From Saccopteryx bilineata (lineage: Eukaryota > Chordata > Mammalia > Chiroptera > Emballonuridae): DNA of 64,000 bases. The notes beneath the pieces were generated by a model that worked only from the letters and a program-made list of their open reading frames with translations, had not been told where the DNA came from and did no database searches. Below, in pieces: positions 44,766 to 56,875 of this stretch; position 1 is the first letter of the stretch; each line of letters starts with the position of its first letter. The translations under genes and the position numbers were made by a program. The DNA is taken from the NCBI RefSeq assembly GCF_036850765.1, contig NC_089495.1, forward strand, positions 117,699,033-117,763,032. Reading direction: 5' to 3'.

Positions 44766-47700
44766 TTATTATATATATAAATTTTTATTAATGCTAATGG
44801 GGTGACATCAATAAATCAGGGTACATATATTCAAAGAAAACATGTCCAGGTTTTCTAGTCATTCAATTATGTTGCATACCCATCACCCAAAGTCAGATTG
44901 TCCTCTGTCACCCTCTATCTAGTTTTCTTTGTGCCCCTCCCCCTCCCCCTTCCCCTCTCCCTCCTTCCCTCCCGCAACCCCCTCCCCCCTATCCCCAGTA
45001 ACCACCACACTCTTGTCCATGTCTCTTAGTCTCGTTTTTATGTCCCATCAATGTATGGAATCATGTAGTTCTTGGTTTTTTCTGATTTACTTATTTCACT
45101 CCGTATAATGTTATCAAGATCCCACCATTTTGCTATAAATGATCCGATGTCATCATTTCTTATGGCTGAGTAGTATTCCATAGTGTATATGTGCCACATC
45201 TTCTTTATCCAGTCTTCTATTGAAGGGCTTTTTGGTTGTTTCCATGTCTTGGCCACTGTGAACAATGCTGCAATGAACATGGGGCTACATGTGTCTTTAC
45301 GTACCAATGTTTCTGAGTTTTCGGGTTATATACCCAGTAGAGAGATTGCTGGGTCAGAAGGTAGTTCTATTTTCAGTTTTTTGAGGAACCACCATACTTT
45401 CTTCCATAATGGTTGTACTACTTTACAGTCCCACCAACAGTGAATGAGGGTTCTTTTTCTCCACAGCCTCTCCAGCATTTGCTATTACCTGTCTTGTTGA
45501 TAAATAGCTAATCTAACAGATGTGATGTGGTATCTCATTGTAGTTTTGATTTGCATTTCTCTAATAACTAATGAAGATGAGCATCCTTTCATATATCTGT
45601 TGGCCATTTGTATTTCTTCCTGGGAGAAGTGTCTGTTCATGTCTTCTTCCCATTTTTTTATTGGATTGTTTGTTTGTTTGTTGTTGAGTTTTATGAGTTC
45701 TTTGTATATTTTGGATATTAGGCCCTTATCTGAGCTGTTGTTTGAAAATATCATTTCCCATTTAGTTGGCTGTCTGTTTATTTTGTTATCAGTTTCTCTT
45801 GCTGAGCAAAAACTTTTTAGTCTGATGTAGTCCCATTCATTTATCGTTGCCTTCATTTCTCTTGCCTTTGGAGTCAAATTCATAAAATGCTCTTTAAAAC
45901 CCAGGTCCATGAGTTTAGTACCTATGTCTTCTTCTATGTACTTTATTGTTTCAAGTCTTATATTTAGGTCTTTGATCCATTTTGAATTAATTTTAGTACA
46001 AAGGGACAAGCTGTAGTCGAGTTTCATTCTTTTGCATGTGGCTTTCCAGTTTTCCCAGCACCATTTATTGAAGAGGCTTTCTTTTCTCCATTGTGTGTTG
46101 TTGGCCCCTTTATCAAAAATTATTTGACCATATATATGTGGTTTTATTTCTTTTTTATTTTTATTTATTTATTTTTTGCATTTTTCTGAAGCTGGAAACA
46201 GGGAGGTAGTCAGACAGACTCCCTCATGCACCCGAACGGGATCCACCCGGCATGCCCACCAGGGGGCAATGCTCTTCCCCTCTGGGGTGTTGCTCTGTTG
46301 CATCCAGAGCCATTCTAGCACCTGAGGCAAAGGCCACAGAGCCATCCTCAGCGCCTGGGCCATCTTTGCTCCAATGGAGCCTCGGCTGCGGGAGGGGTTA
46401 GAGAGAGACAGAGAGGAAGGAGAGGGGGAGGGGTGGAGAAGCAGATGGGCGCTTCTCCTGTGTGCCCTGGCTGGAAATCGAACCTGGGAATCCTACATGC
46501 CAGGCCGATGCTCTACCACTGAGACAACCGGCCAGGGCCCATTTATATGTGGTTTTATTTTTGGACTTTCTATTCTGTTCCATTGGTCTGAGTGTCTATT
46601 TTTCTGCCAATACCATGCTGTTTTGATTGTCAGGGCCCTATAATGTACTTTGAAGTCAGGTATTATAATAACCCCAGCTTCATTCTTTTTCCTTAGGATT
46701 GCTTTGGCTATTCGGGGTTTTTTATAGTTCCATATAAATCTGATGATTTTTTTGCTCCATTTTTTTAAAAAATGTCATAGGAATTTTGATGGGAATTGCA
46801 TTAAATTTATAGATTGCTTTGGGTAATATGGCCATTTTGATTATATTTATTCTTCCTATCCACGAACAAGGAATATTTTTCCAACTCAATGTATCTTTTT
46901 CAATTTTCCTTAACAATGCTTTGTAGTTTTTGTTATATAGGTTATTTACATTCTTTGTTATGTTTATTCCTAGGTATTTTTTTGTTGTTGTTGCAATCAT
47001 GAAGGGGATTATTTTTTTGAGTTTGTTTTCTAATATTTTATTGTTGGCATATAGAAAGGCTATGAACTTTTGTATGTTAATTTTGTATCCTGCGAACTTA
47101 CTGTATTGGTTTATTGTTTCTAGTATCTTTTTGTGGAGTCTTTGGGGTTTTCGATGTATAGAATCATATCATCTGCAAAAAGTGAAACCTTTACTTCTTC
47201 TTTTCCGATACGGATGCCTTTGATTTCTTTCTCTTGTCTTATTTTCTGGCCAGAACTTCTAGCACCACGTTAAATAAGAGTGGAGAGAGTGGACAACCCT
47301 GTCTTGTTCCTGATTTAAGGGGGAAAGTCCTCAGTTTTATGCCCTTTAATATGATGTTAGCTGATGGTTTATCATATATGGCCTTTATCATGTTGAGATA
47401 TTTTCCTTCTATACCCATTTTATTGAGTGTCTTAAACATAAAGTTGTGTTGTATTTTATCTGCATCTATTGATAAGATCATGTGGTTTTTGTTCTTTGTT
47501 TTGTGGTGTATTACGTTAACTGTTTTACGTATGTCGAACCATCCTTGAGATTCTGGGATGAATCCCACTTGATCATGATGTATTATTTTTTTAATATGTT
47601 GTTGTATTCGATTTGCTAGTATTTTGTTTAGTATTTTAATATCTGTATTCATTAGAGATATTGGTCTGTAGTTTTCCTTTTTTTGTGCTGTCCTTGCCAG

Positions 47701-47981
47701 GTTTTGGTATGAGGGTTATGTTGGCTTCATAAAATGTGTTTGGAAGAATTGCTTCTTCTTCAATTTTTTTAAAAACTTTGAGTAGAATAGGAACCAAGTC
47801 TTCTTTGAATGTTTGATAGAATTTGCTAGTATAACCGTCTGGGCCTGGACTTTTATTTTGGGGGAGGTTTTTAATAGTTTTTTCTATTTCCTCCCTGCTA
47901 ATCGGTCTGTTTAGGCTTTCTGCTTCTTCATGACTCAGTCTAGGAAGGTTGTATTGTTCTAGAATTTATCCATTTGTCCAG
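44766..47981 (-). mobile_element. LINE-1, 5'-truncated, 3.2 kb
   Basis: Duplication AAGTCATTCTT at 44755-44765 and 47982-47992. On the plus strand it begins with a degraded tail (TTATTATATATATAAATTTT), 3'UTR (GGGGTGACATCAATAAATCAGG) and the ORF2 C-terminus, then reverse transcriptase. The piece 47652-47239 keeps [10 protein letters not shown] intact, and the endonuclease is absent. A SINE sits at 46152-46540. Frameshifts and stops make it inactive. Confidence 0.92.
46152..46540 (-). mobile_element. Long tRNA-derived bat SINE inside L1
   Basis: It lies between duplicated ATATGTGGTTTTATTT text (left ending near 46150, right starting near 46545). It is somewhat diverged, with CTCF-like core CCACCAGGGGGCA at 46257-46269. 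Confidence 0.92.
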
Positions 47982-48180
47982 AAGTCATTCTTGACAATGA
48001 GATAAAAACTAAGACATTACACAAAAGACATAAAATTGTTTTTAACGTAAAAACAAGGTAGAAATTCTCTCCCATGGCTGTTTAACAAAGACCCTATGGG
48101 ATTAAAATAACATCTTAAATCTTTCCAGTATAATAAGTAGTAAATCTCACAAGATAATCTTTTCAGCACCTTTCAATATG

Positions 48181-48608
48181 TTTTTTTTTTTTTACTTAAA
48201 TTTTTATTAATTTTAATGAGGTGACATCAATAAATCAGGGTACATATATTCAAAGAAAACATGTCCAGGTTATCTTGTTATTCAATTATGTTGCATACCC
48301 ATCACCCAAAGTCAGATTGTCCTCCATCACCTTCTATCTAGTTTTCTTTGTGCCCTTTCCCCTACCCCTACCCTCCTTCCCTCCTTCCCTCCCCCTGCCG
48401 CCTATAACCACCACACTCTTGTCCATGTCTCTTAGTCTCATTTTTATGTCCCACCAATGTATGAAATCATGCAGTTCCTGTTTTTTTATGATTACAATGT
48501 TATCAAGATACCACCATTTTGTTGTAAATGATCCGATGTCATCATTTCTTATGGCTGAGTAGTATACCATATACCATAGTGTATATGTGCCACACCTTCT
48601 CTATCCGG
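48181..48608 (-). mobile_element. L1 3' end (3'UTR and end of ORF2), left end of composite unit
   Basis: A T-run, then TTTTATTAATTTTAATGAGG and GACATCAATAAATCAGGG. This is the same 3' subfamily as the elements ending at 44766 and 20918, and different from the L1 beginning at 51857. It stops at the TA repeat with no duplication there. Confidence 0.9.
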
Positions 48609-48610
48609 CC

Positions 48611-48645
<35 letters not shown>

Positions 48646-48702
48646 TATATACACATATATATACATATATATATACATATATATATGTATATATATATTT
48701 TT
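48609..48702. repeat. TA/CA microsatellite
   Basis: (TA)n with embedded ACACA and TATATAC units between the L1 3' end and the ERV-derived segment. Confidence 0.92.
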
Positions 48703-49439
48703 TTACTGTGATTAAAGCCTTTAAGCAAACTCTTGGCCAATACAACAAGAATCCATAAGAGAGTAGTGTCATTAACATGTTCACCGAGTCCAAGTTGGCA
48801 CTAACACCACTAAAAATCCCTGTGAATGCAACCCAACCTCAGTTCAGTCTGTTAGGAGCTGTCACAAGGAGCAGGAGTCCAGAAAAAGTCCACATCCAGG
48901 AAAAGTCCGCATGGCACTGGAATTGTTATCACAATTCTATACTTTGCATCTCATGTCCAAGTCCCAATGATCACTGCTTCTAGCTGGTAATGATTCAGGT
49001 AGACTGGAAAAGCCATCTGCAGCATGTGTGGAGATGGAACCTCTGTTCTCCTCTGCCTGAGGAGATGAGACCAGGTTGCTTTTCCCTGGAGCTCTGCAAC
49101 CGTGGCATGGTAAAGAGAACCTTGGGATACACTAAGCTGGGTGGCAAAGGTAAATTCACAATAGAAGTTGACAAAAGGGGGAGAGAGAGCTCTAAATTAT
49201 GAGTAGGTCTCAGCCTGAAATATGAGTGGGATATTAAGGTAGGAGGAATAAAGGAAACACTATATATTGAACAAAGCAGCAGAAAATAGGACTATCAACA
49301 CCCACAACAGAGATCTTTGAGGGAAGAATAAAAAACCTGACTATTCAGGCAAGATATAGTTAAGTGGCCCTTGTGCAAATGAGATCAGTTTACCTGCTTC
49401 TTGGAATAAATACCCTAGGCTCATCCACAGTGTCGTAGA

Positions 49440-49990
49440 TGGGGCTGACGGCCCTGGGCACCTTCAGCCTTCAGTGGCAAACCCCAGCATTCTGGGCAAG
49501 GTTAGGTCATGGGTGGCTGGAGCAGGGCTGGAAGACACTGAACCCTCCCTTAGAGGAGCAAGGGGGCAGTTTACCTTCCAGTGTCCTCACAACAAGGGGG
49601 CAGTTTACCTTCCCTTTTCCTCACAACAAAGGCATGTAAACCTGCCAGGCTTTAGCTCAATGACCTTCCTTTTCACTATTGAAGCAGGACCCAGATGGAT
49701 TCCTATGAGACTTCTTTGGGGCGTTGGAGCCTTTAAGGGCATATCCTAAAAGCTGGTAATTCACCTGATCTCTATTGGGCTTTTTCTGCCTCTTGGTACC
49801 TTAAAGGCCATGCTCAGAAGATCTCACTGAGGGGTTTGAGAATCCCCATCCGCCTATATAAACCTTTTCCATATATCTGGAGCTATTTGAAAAAAGACAA
49901 AACAGTGTTATTAGCTGGATCAAATAAAAGAAGGTAGAGGTTTGCAGGAAAAGATTTGGCGTCTCCTGTTCACCAGCATTCAAAAGAAAT
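49440..49990 (-). pseudogene. Possible ERV gag nucleocapsid remnant, out of order
   Basis: At about 49640-49685 the minus strand reads CFNSEKEGH, stop, AKAW. This is the spacing of a retroviral CX2CX4HX4C zinc knuckle with the second and fourth Cys replaced. About 140 bases further on CPECWG could be a second decayed knuckle. It lies downstream of integrase, whereas gag should lie upstream of protease, so either the provirus was rearranged or a second copy is present. Confidence 0.5.
49565..49632. repeat. 34-bp tandem duplication in ERV segment
   Basis: Two adjacent copies of a unit containing GGGGGCAGTTTACCTTCC and CCTCACAACAA, differing at a few positions. Confidence 0.85.
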
Positions 49991-50059
49991 TAAAAATTTT
50001 TTTTAAGTGAACAGCATGATATGGTAGACCCGTAGGAGTTCCAGGATATGACTCCCCCC

Positions 50060-50640
50060 TTTAAATTTTTTTTTAATTGACCTTAAAATATTTGCTGGGT
50101 ACACTTTAATAATACCTTGACTTTAATGATTGTAAGAGATACCCATAATTCGAAAGGTTTGACAAAATACAGTAAATGCATTTGCTACATATACAGGAGC
50201 ATTGTCAGTTTAACCAGTTTAGGAAATCCAATAATAGAAAAATGCACACAGACAATGAGCTATAACATGCTTAGCAGCCTCTCCTGTTCTGACAGAGGTT
50301 ACTATAAATCCAGAATATGTATCCACTGTAACGTGGACATAGGACTGTTTGCCAAATGAAGGTATATGAGTAACATCTATTTGCCAGAGTTGTCCTGGTA
50401 GGAGTCCTTGAGGGTTAACTCCAAATGAAGGGGCAGATTGTAGTATAGGATCCCTTGGACAGGATTTACCAATCTGCCGTGCTGCTTCCCGAGAAAGTTG
50501 AAACTGTTTACACAGGGTTGCAGCGTTCTGGTGATGAATAGTATGAGACTGAATTGCTCGATCTGTCATGGTTGCTCCAAATAATTTTCTTTTGGGTAGC
50601 TTGATCAACAAGGGCATTCCCTTGTGCTAAAGCTCCAGGG
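50060..50640 (-). pseudogene. ERV integrase remnant
   Basis: The open stretch 50617-50219 contains the degraded zinc-binding part and QIDVTHIPSFGKQSYVHVTV, the first catalytic Asp block, followed by VDTYSGF. After a stop, decayed text holds the second block (TDNAP-like near 50200) and a region where the third catalytic Glu is expected but not present (around 50110). It cannot be active. Confidence 0.87.
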
Positions 50641-50990
50641 ACCATGGAGTGAGCTCGAGTATGTCCTATAAAACATGGAGCTCTATGTTGACATACAAGT
50701 CTTCGAAGAAGGAGGAACTGCTGAAATAGTTCATCAGCAGTTGTCCCTAAGACAGCAGTCTCTATAGTGGAAACACCATAAGTAAATATTTGCTGTCTGT
50801 ATATAAATTAAAGGAGGAATATGGTGAATGCTGAAAAGCCATGATAATGGCATATATTTCTAGTCTTTGAGCTGATTTTAAGTTGACTGTTTCAGTTAAA
50901 GTCCATTGATTTGCAAAAGCGATTTGCCATTTAGTTGAAGTTTCCCAGAGCCATTGCTGTTGATCTTTTGCAAAAAGAAACAACAATAAT
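50640..50990 (-). pseudogene. ERV RNase H remnant
   Basis: The 74-codon open stretch 50986-50762 holds SAQRLEIYAIIMAFQ (the catalytic Glu block) and LYTDSKYL (the catalytic Asp block). Further on, out of frame, comes a GHTRAHS-like block that normally closes the domain. The first catalytic Asp segment (TDGS type) is not recognisable. Confidence 0.82.
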
Positions 50991-51505
50991 TTTGAAGCTC
51001 AAAACCTATAAGCTGTAAGGGTCACCTATGCCCCCTGATAATCAAGGAGGCGAGAAGATCAAAATATGGAAGTGTATTCCATGGGCTATTAGATGGTTCA
51101 ATGTGCCCAAGCTGTAGCTGCTCTTGTACCAATCGAGCAGCTGCCCTAAGTTTCTTCTGAGAAAGGGGCCATTGGTCTACCCATACAGGATTATCTGATT
51201 ACCAAGTAATTGGGTTTGCACAATGCACTATTGGGGTAGCAGGAGCTACCAAGGCCCCTATGCTAAATTATGATATCCTAATCCACACCTTCTGGTATTG
51301 GATGCCATTTCTATGGGGGTGAGAATTCCTCGCTGTTCTTTCCCTAGTTCCTTAGTGGGCAAAAATCCCCGACAAGCATCTGAGTACTGACTAAACCATT
51401 AGGACTGACAAGCAACGCTCTCATGTTTTTCAAAACATCTCTAAGCCACAAATTAACTGGCCATCCAGGGAGCGCATTAGACTTAAAAAATCCAGAATGA
51501 CCTTC

Positions 51506-51720
51506 TTAATCTTCCCAATGTAAAAAACTAAAACTATGTTGAGAGGATTTACTCTGCCCTATACCTTGTAATTCTGTGGCTGATGCATGAGTGGGCCAGG
51601 AAGGAGGCCAATGTAGCTTAGCAATAACAGATACATCAGCTCCAGTATCTAAAAGTCCTGTAAACTTATGCCCTTGTATTGTTAGTTCCATTTCAGGGCG
51701 TTCCTGACCTATATATTTTT
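51506..51720 (-). pseudogene. ERV protease remnant
   Basis: It contains the aspartic protease motif LLDTGADVSVI followed by WPPSWP and LQGIGQ, the usual betaretroviral protease layout. It is open for 61 codons and then frameshifts. It is followed by decayed text resembling the protease C-terminus and the start of reverse transcriptase (about 51040-51200). Confidence 0.85.
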
Positions 51721-54577
51721 AAATCCAATTGGCAAATTCAGAAGAGCCAAATCGCCAATTTTCTTGGGGCCCCTTTTGCAGGATGTGGCCTGAGAAGCAG
51801 AATTAGCATCCTTATACTATTCTTCTAACTGCTTGAATTAGCCCTGAGACAGATTCTTTTTTTTTTTTTTGATTAATTTCAATGGGGTGACATTGATAAA
51901 TCAGGGTACACATGTTCAGAGAAAACAGCTCTAGGTTATTTTGCCATTTGCTTATGCTGCATTCACATCACCCAAAGTCCAATTGTCTTTTGTCATCTTC
52001 TAACTGGTTTTCTTTGTGCCCCTCCCCTCCCACACCCCCTCCCTCTCCTCCCCCCAACCCATAACCCCCACACTCTTATCCATGTCTCTGAGTCTCATTT
52101 TTATGTCCCACCTATGTATAGAATCATATACCTCTTAGTTTTTTCTGATTTACTTATTTCGCTCAGTATAATGTTATCAAGGTTCATCCATGTTGTTGTA
52201 AATGATCCGATGTCATCATTTCTTATGGCTGAGTAGTATTCCATAGTTAATATGTAGCAAAGCTTTTTAATCCACTCATCCTCTGACGAACACTTGGGCT
52301 GTTTCCAGATCTTGGCTATTGTGAACAATGCTGCCATAAACATGGGGGTGCATTTCTTCTTTTCATACAGTGCTATGGTGTTCTTGGGGTATATTCCTAA
52401 AAGTGGGATAGCTGGGTCAAAAGGCAGTTCAATTTTTAATTTTTTGAGGAACCTCCATACTGTTTTCCACAGTGGCTGCACCAGTCTGCATTCCCACCAG
52501 CAGTGCAGGAGGGTTCCCTTTTCTCCACATCTTTGCCAGCACTTATTCTGTGTTGTTTTCTTGATGAATGCCATTGTGACTGGTGTAAGATGATATCTCA
52601 TTGTGGTTTTAATTTGCATTTCTCTAATGATTAGTGATGTTGAGCATTTTTTATATGCCTATTGGCCATCTGTATGTCCTCTTTGGAGAAGTGTCTATTC
52701 ATTTCTTTTGCCCATTTTTGGATTGGATTGTTTATCTCCCTGGTATTAAGTTTTACAAGTTCTTTATAAATTTTGGTTATTAACCCCTATCAGACGCATT
52801 GTCAAATATATTCTCCCATTGTGTAGTTTGTCTTTTTATTCTGTTCTTATTGTCTTTAGCTGTGCAGAAGCTTTTTAGTTTGATAAAGTCCCATTTGTTT
52901 AACCCGTCTTTTATTTCACTTGCCTGTGGAGACAAATCGGCAAATATATTGCTGCGAGAAATGTCAGAGAGCTTACTGCCTATGTTTTCTTCTAAGATGC
53001 TTATGGTTTCACGGCTTACCTTTAAGTCTTTTATCCATTTTGAGTTTATTTTTGTGACTGGTGTAAGTTGGTGGTCTAGTTTCATTTTTTTGAAGGTAGC
53101 TTTCCAATTTTCCCAACACCATTTGTTGAAGAGGCTGTCTTTACTCCAATGTATGCTCTTACCTCCTTTGTCAAATATCAGTTGTCCATAAATGTGTGGG
53201 TTTATTTCTGGGTTCTCAGTTCTGTTCCATTGATCTATATGCCTGTTCTTATGCCAGTACCAAGCTGCTTTAAGTACAATGGCCTTGTAGTATAACTTGA
53301 TATCCAGAAGAGATATACCTCCCACTTTATTCTTCCTTTTCAGGATTGCTGAGGCTATTCGTGTTCTCTTTTGGTTCCATATAAATTTTTGGAATATGTG
53401 TTCTATATCTTTGAAGTAAGTCATTGGTATTTTAATCGATATTGCATTGAATTTATAAATTGCTTTGGGTAATATAGACATTTTAATGATGTTTATTCTT
53501 CCTAACCATGAGCACGGTATATGCTTTCACTTGTTTGTATCTTCCCTGATTTCTTTTATCAATGTTTTATAATTCTCTGAGTACAAACCTTTAATCTCCC
53601 TGGTTAAATTTATTCCTAGGTACTTTATTTTTCTGGTTGCAATGGTAAAGGGGATTGATTCCTTAATTTCCCTTACTGACAGTTCATTGTATGTGTATAA
53701 AAATGCCTCTGAATTCTGAGTATTAATTTTATATCCTGCCACCTTGCTGAATTCATTTATCAGGTCTAGTAGTTTTTTGACTGTGACTTTAGGGTTTTCT
53801 ATATACAATATCATGTCATCTGCAAATAATGATAGTTTTACTTCTTCTTTTCCAATTTGGATGCCTTTTATTTCTTTTTCTTGTCTGATTGCTGTGGATA
53901 GGACGTCCAGAATTATGTTGAATAAGAGTGGTGAAAGGGGGCACCCCTGTCTTGTTCCTGTTCTTAAGGGGACTGCTTTTAATTTTTGCCCATTGAGTAT
54001 GATGCTGGATGTGGGCTTGTCATAGATGGCCTTTATCAGGTTGAGGTATGTTCCCTGTATTTCCACTTTGCTGAGAGTTTTGATCATGAATGGGTGCTAG
54101 ATTTTATCAAATGCTTTTTCTGCATCTATTGAAATTATCATGTGGTTTTTCTCCTTCCTTTTGTTTATGTGATGAACCACATTGATTGATTTGCGAATAC
54201 TGTACCAGCCTTGCCTCCGAAGAATAAATCCCACTTGATCATGGTGTATGATTTTTTTCATATATTGCTGGATCCGGTTTGCTAATATTTTGTTGAGGAT
54301 TTTTGCATCTAAATTCCTCAGGGATATTGCCTATAATTTTCTATCTTTGTGTTGTCTTTGCCTGGTTTTGGAATCAGAATTATGCTTACCTCATAAAAGG
54401 AACTTGGAAGTCTTCTTTCCTCTTGAATTTTTTGAAATATCTTGAAAAGGATAGGAGTTAGTTCTTCTTTGAATCTTTGGTAGAATTCAGTTGTGAAGTC
54501 ATCAGGCCCAGGACTTTTCTTTTTTGGGAGCTTTTTGATAACTGTTTCAATCTCATTTGTTGTAATTGGTCTGTTTT

Positions 54578-54680
54578 CAGGGGTCTCAAACTCGCTGAAC
54601 TTCGTGGATTAGTCTGCGGGCCGCACAAAATTGTTCGGTGGGCTGCATGCGGCCCGCGGGCCGTGAGTTTGAGACCCCTG
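54578..54680. mobile_element. Small hAT-type MITE in L1 ORF2
   Basis: 103 bp with perfect 16-bp inverted termini CAGGGGTCTCAAACTC and GAGTTTGAGACCCCTG, and an inner GGGCCGCA/TGCGGCCCGCGGGCC. Comparison with the uninterrupted L1 frame suggests a short duplication around GTTTT/GTTTA. The usual 8-bp hAT duplication is not clear. Confidence 0.85.
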
Positions 54681-54993
54681 GTTTAGGTTTTCTGATTCTT
54701 CCAGATTAATTTTTGGAAGATTATATGTTTCAAGGAATTTGTCCATTTCACCTAGGTTGTCTAGTTTTTTGGTGTACAGTTCTTCATAGTATTTTCTTAC
54801 AATATTTTGTATTTCTGTTGTGTCAGTTGTTATTTCTCCACTCTCGTTTCTAATTTTATTTATTTGAGTCCTCTCTCTTTTTTTCTTGGTGAGTCTGATT
54901 AAAGGTTCATTGATCTTGTTTACCTTTTCAAAGAACCAGCTCCTGGTTTCATTGATCCTCTGTATTGTTTCTTTAGCCTCTATGTCATTTATT

Positions 54994-54996
<3 letters not shown>

Positions 54997-55031
<35 letters not shown>

Positions 55032-55414
55032 CATTTTTCTGAAGCTGGAAACAGGGAGAGACAGTCAGACAGACTCCCACACGCGCCCGACCGGGATCCA
55101 CCCGGCACGCCCATCAGGGGCGACGCTCTGCCCACCAGGGGGCGATGCTCTGCCCATCCTGGGTGTCGCCATGTTGTGACCAGAGCCACTCTAGCGCCTG
55201 GGGCAGAGGCCACAGAGCCATCCCCAGCGCCCGGGCCATTTTTGCTCCAATGGAGCCTTGGCTGCGGGAGGGGAAGAGAGAGACAGAGAGGGAAAGCGCG
55301 GCAGAGGGGTGGAGAAGCAAATGGGTGCCTCTCCTGTGTGCCCTGGCCGGGAATCGAACCCGGGTCCTCCGCACGCTAGGCCAACGCTCTACCGCTGAGC
55401 CAACCAGCCAGGGC
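54997..55414 (-). mobile_element. Long tRNA-derived bat SINE in L1 ORF2
   Basis: Perfect 17-bp duplication CTATGTCATTTATTTCT at 54980-54996 and 55415-55431. Long T-run at the left, tRNA-like head at the right; near-consensus and therefore young. CTCF-like core at 55132-55144. Confidence 0.95.
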
Positions 55415-56472
55415 CTATGTCATTTATTTCTGCCCTGATCTTTATTATTTCCTTTCTTCTACTAGCTCTGGGCTTTACTTGTTGTTCTTTTTCTAGTTCT
55501 TTTAGATGCAGGGTCAAGTTGTTTATTTGAGCTTTCTCTAGCTTCTTGAGGTATGCCTGTAATGCTATGAACTTCCCTCTCAAGACTGCTTTTGCTGTGT
55601 CCCATAAATTTTGAGTTGATGTATGCTCATTATCGTTCGTTTCTAGGAATTTTTTAATTTCTTCTTTGATCTCATTGTTTACCCATTTGTTATTTAATAA
55701 CGTGCTATTTAATTTCCAAGTGTTTGAGTATTTTTCAGTTTTTCTGTTGTGGTTGATTTCTAGTTTTATGCCACTGTGATCAGAGAAAGAGCTTGACATG
55801 ATTTCAATCTTCTTAAATTTGTTGAGACCGCTTTTATGCCCTAACATGTGGTCTATTCTAGAGAATGTACCATGAGCACTTGAAAAGAATGTATATTCTG
55901 CTGCTTTAGGGTGAAAGGTTCTGAAGATATCTATTAAATCAAGTTGATCTAGTATGTCCTTTAAGTGTGCTGTTTCTTTGTTAATTTTCTTTCTTGAGGA
56001 TCTATCTAGTGATGTTAGTGGGGTATTGAAATTCCCTACTATTATAGTATTGCTGTTGATCTCGCTCTTTAAATCCATCAGTCTGCTTTATATATTTAGG
56101 TGCTCCTATATTAGGTGCGTAGATATTTATAATGCTTATATCTTCCTGTTGGATTGCTCCCTTTATCATTATATAGTGACCTTTTTTATCTCTTACTATA
56201 GTCTTTGTTTTAAAGTCCATTTTGTCTGATATAAGTATGCTACCCCAGCTTTTTTTTCATTTCCATGTGTGTGAAATATTTTTTTTTCCATTCTTTTATC
56301 TTCAGTCTATGTGCATCTTTTTTTTTAAGGTTTGTCTCTTGTAGACAGCATATGTATGGGTCCTGTTTTTTTATCCACACAGCTACCTTATGTCTTTTGA
56401 TCGGATCATTTAATCCATTTACATTTAAGGTTATTATTTGATATGTAGTTGTTTATTGCCATTCTATTCTTT

Positions 56473-56813
56473 TTTTTTTTTTTTTTTTACAGGGACAGAT
56501 TGAGAGAGCCAGAGAGAGGGATAGATAGGGACAGACAAACAGGAATGGAGAGAGATGAGAAGCATCAATCATCAGTTTTTCCTTGCAACACTTTAGTTGT
56601 TCATTGATTGCTTTCTCATATGTGCCTTGACCGGGGGCCTTCAGCAGACTGAGTAACTCCTTGCCGGAGCCAGCAACCTTGGGTCCAAGCTGGTGAGCTT
56701 TTTGCTCAAGCCAAATGAGCCTGCGCTCAAGCTGGCAACCTCGGGGTCTTGAACCTGGGTCCTTCTGCATCCCAGTCCAATGCTCTATCCACTGTGCCAC
56801 TGCCTGGTCAGGC
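56473..56813 (-). mobile_element. tRNA-derived SINE, second family, at the ORF1-ORF2 gap
   Basis: Perfect duplication GCCATTCTATTCTTT (left copy 56458-56472, right copy 56814-56828), placed at the ORF2 start codon. Minus-strand head GCCTGACCAGGCAGTGGC with A box TGGCACAGTGG and B-box-like GGTTCAAGACC; tail GA-rich. It is the fuller relative of the copy at 3787. Confidence 0.93.
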
Positions 56814-56875
56814 GCCATTCTATTCTTTAATATTGTATTCCTCTTTTGCTATATTCTTTTTCTCCTTTGACCTGT

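Larger units (their letters stand above)
48718..51856 (-). pseudogene. Endogenous betaretrovirus-like fragment (pro-pol with a gag-like piece), defective
   Basis: Minus-strand order, right to left: protease, N-terminal reverse transcriptase, RNase H, integrase, then a stretch resembling gag nucleocapsid. Most of reverse transcriptase, including its catalytic YxDD part, is missing between about 51060 and 51000. Stops and frameshifts occur in every part. No env and no flanking LTR was recognised. The region from about 48718 to 49400 has no domain I can name. The family resemblance is to class II (ERVK-like) elements. Confidence 0.8.
52101..56462 (-). pseudogene. L1 ORF2 (endonuclease and reverse transcriptase), interrupted
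   Basis: ATG at 56462 (MAINNYIS-type start). The endonuclease is at 56220-55389 ([24 protein letters not shown]). Reverse transcriptase is at 54087-53527 with [14 protein letters not shown] and the intact catalytic [12 protein letters not shown]-terminal pieces follow at 53481-52780 and 52619-52101, including a cysteine-rich stretch ([20 protein letters not shown]). A SINE, a MITE and several frameshifts divide it. Confidence 0.9.

Noticed and set aside
48609..48702. CRISPR-like or satellite array
   Set aside because: It is a simple TA/CA microsatellite; no spaced repeats exist.
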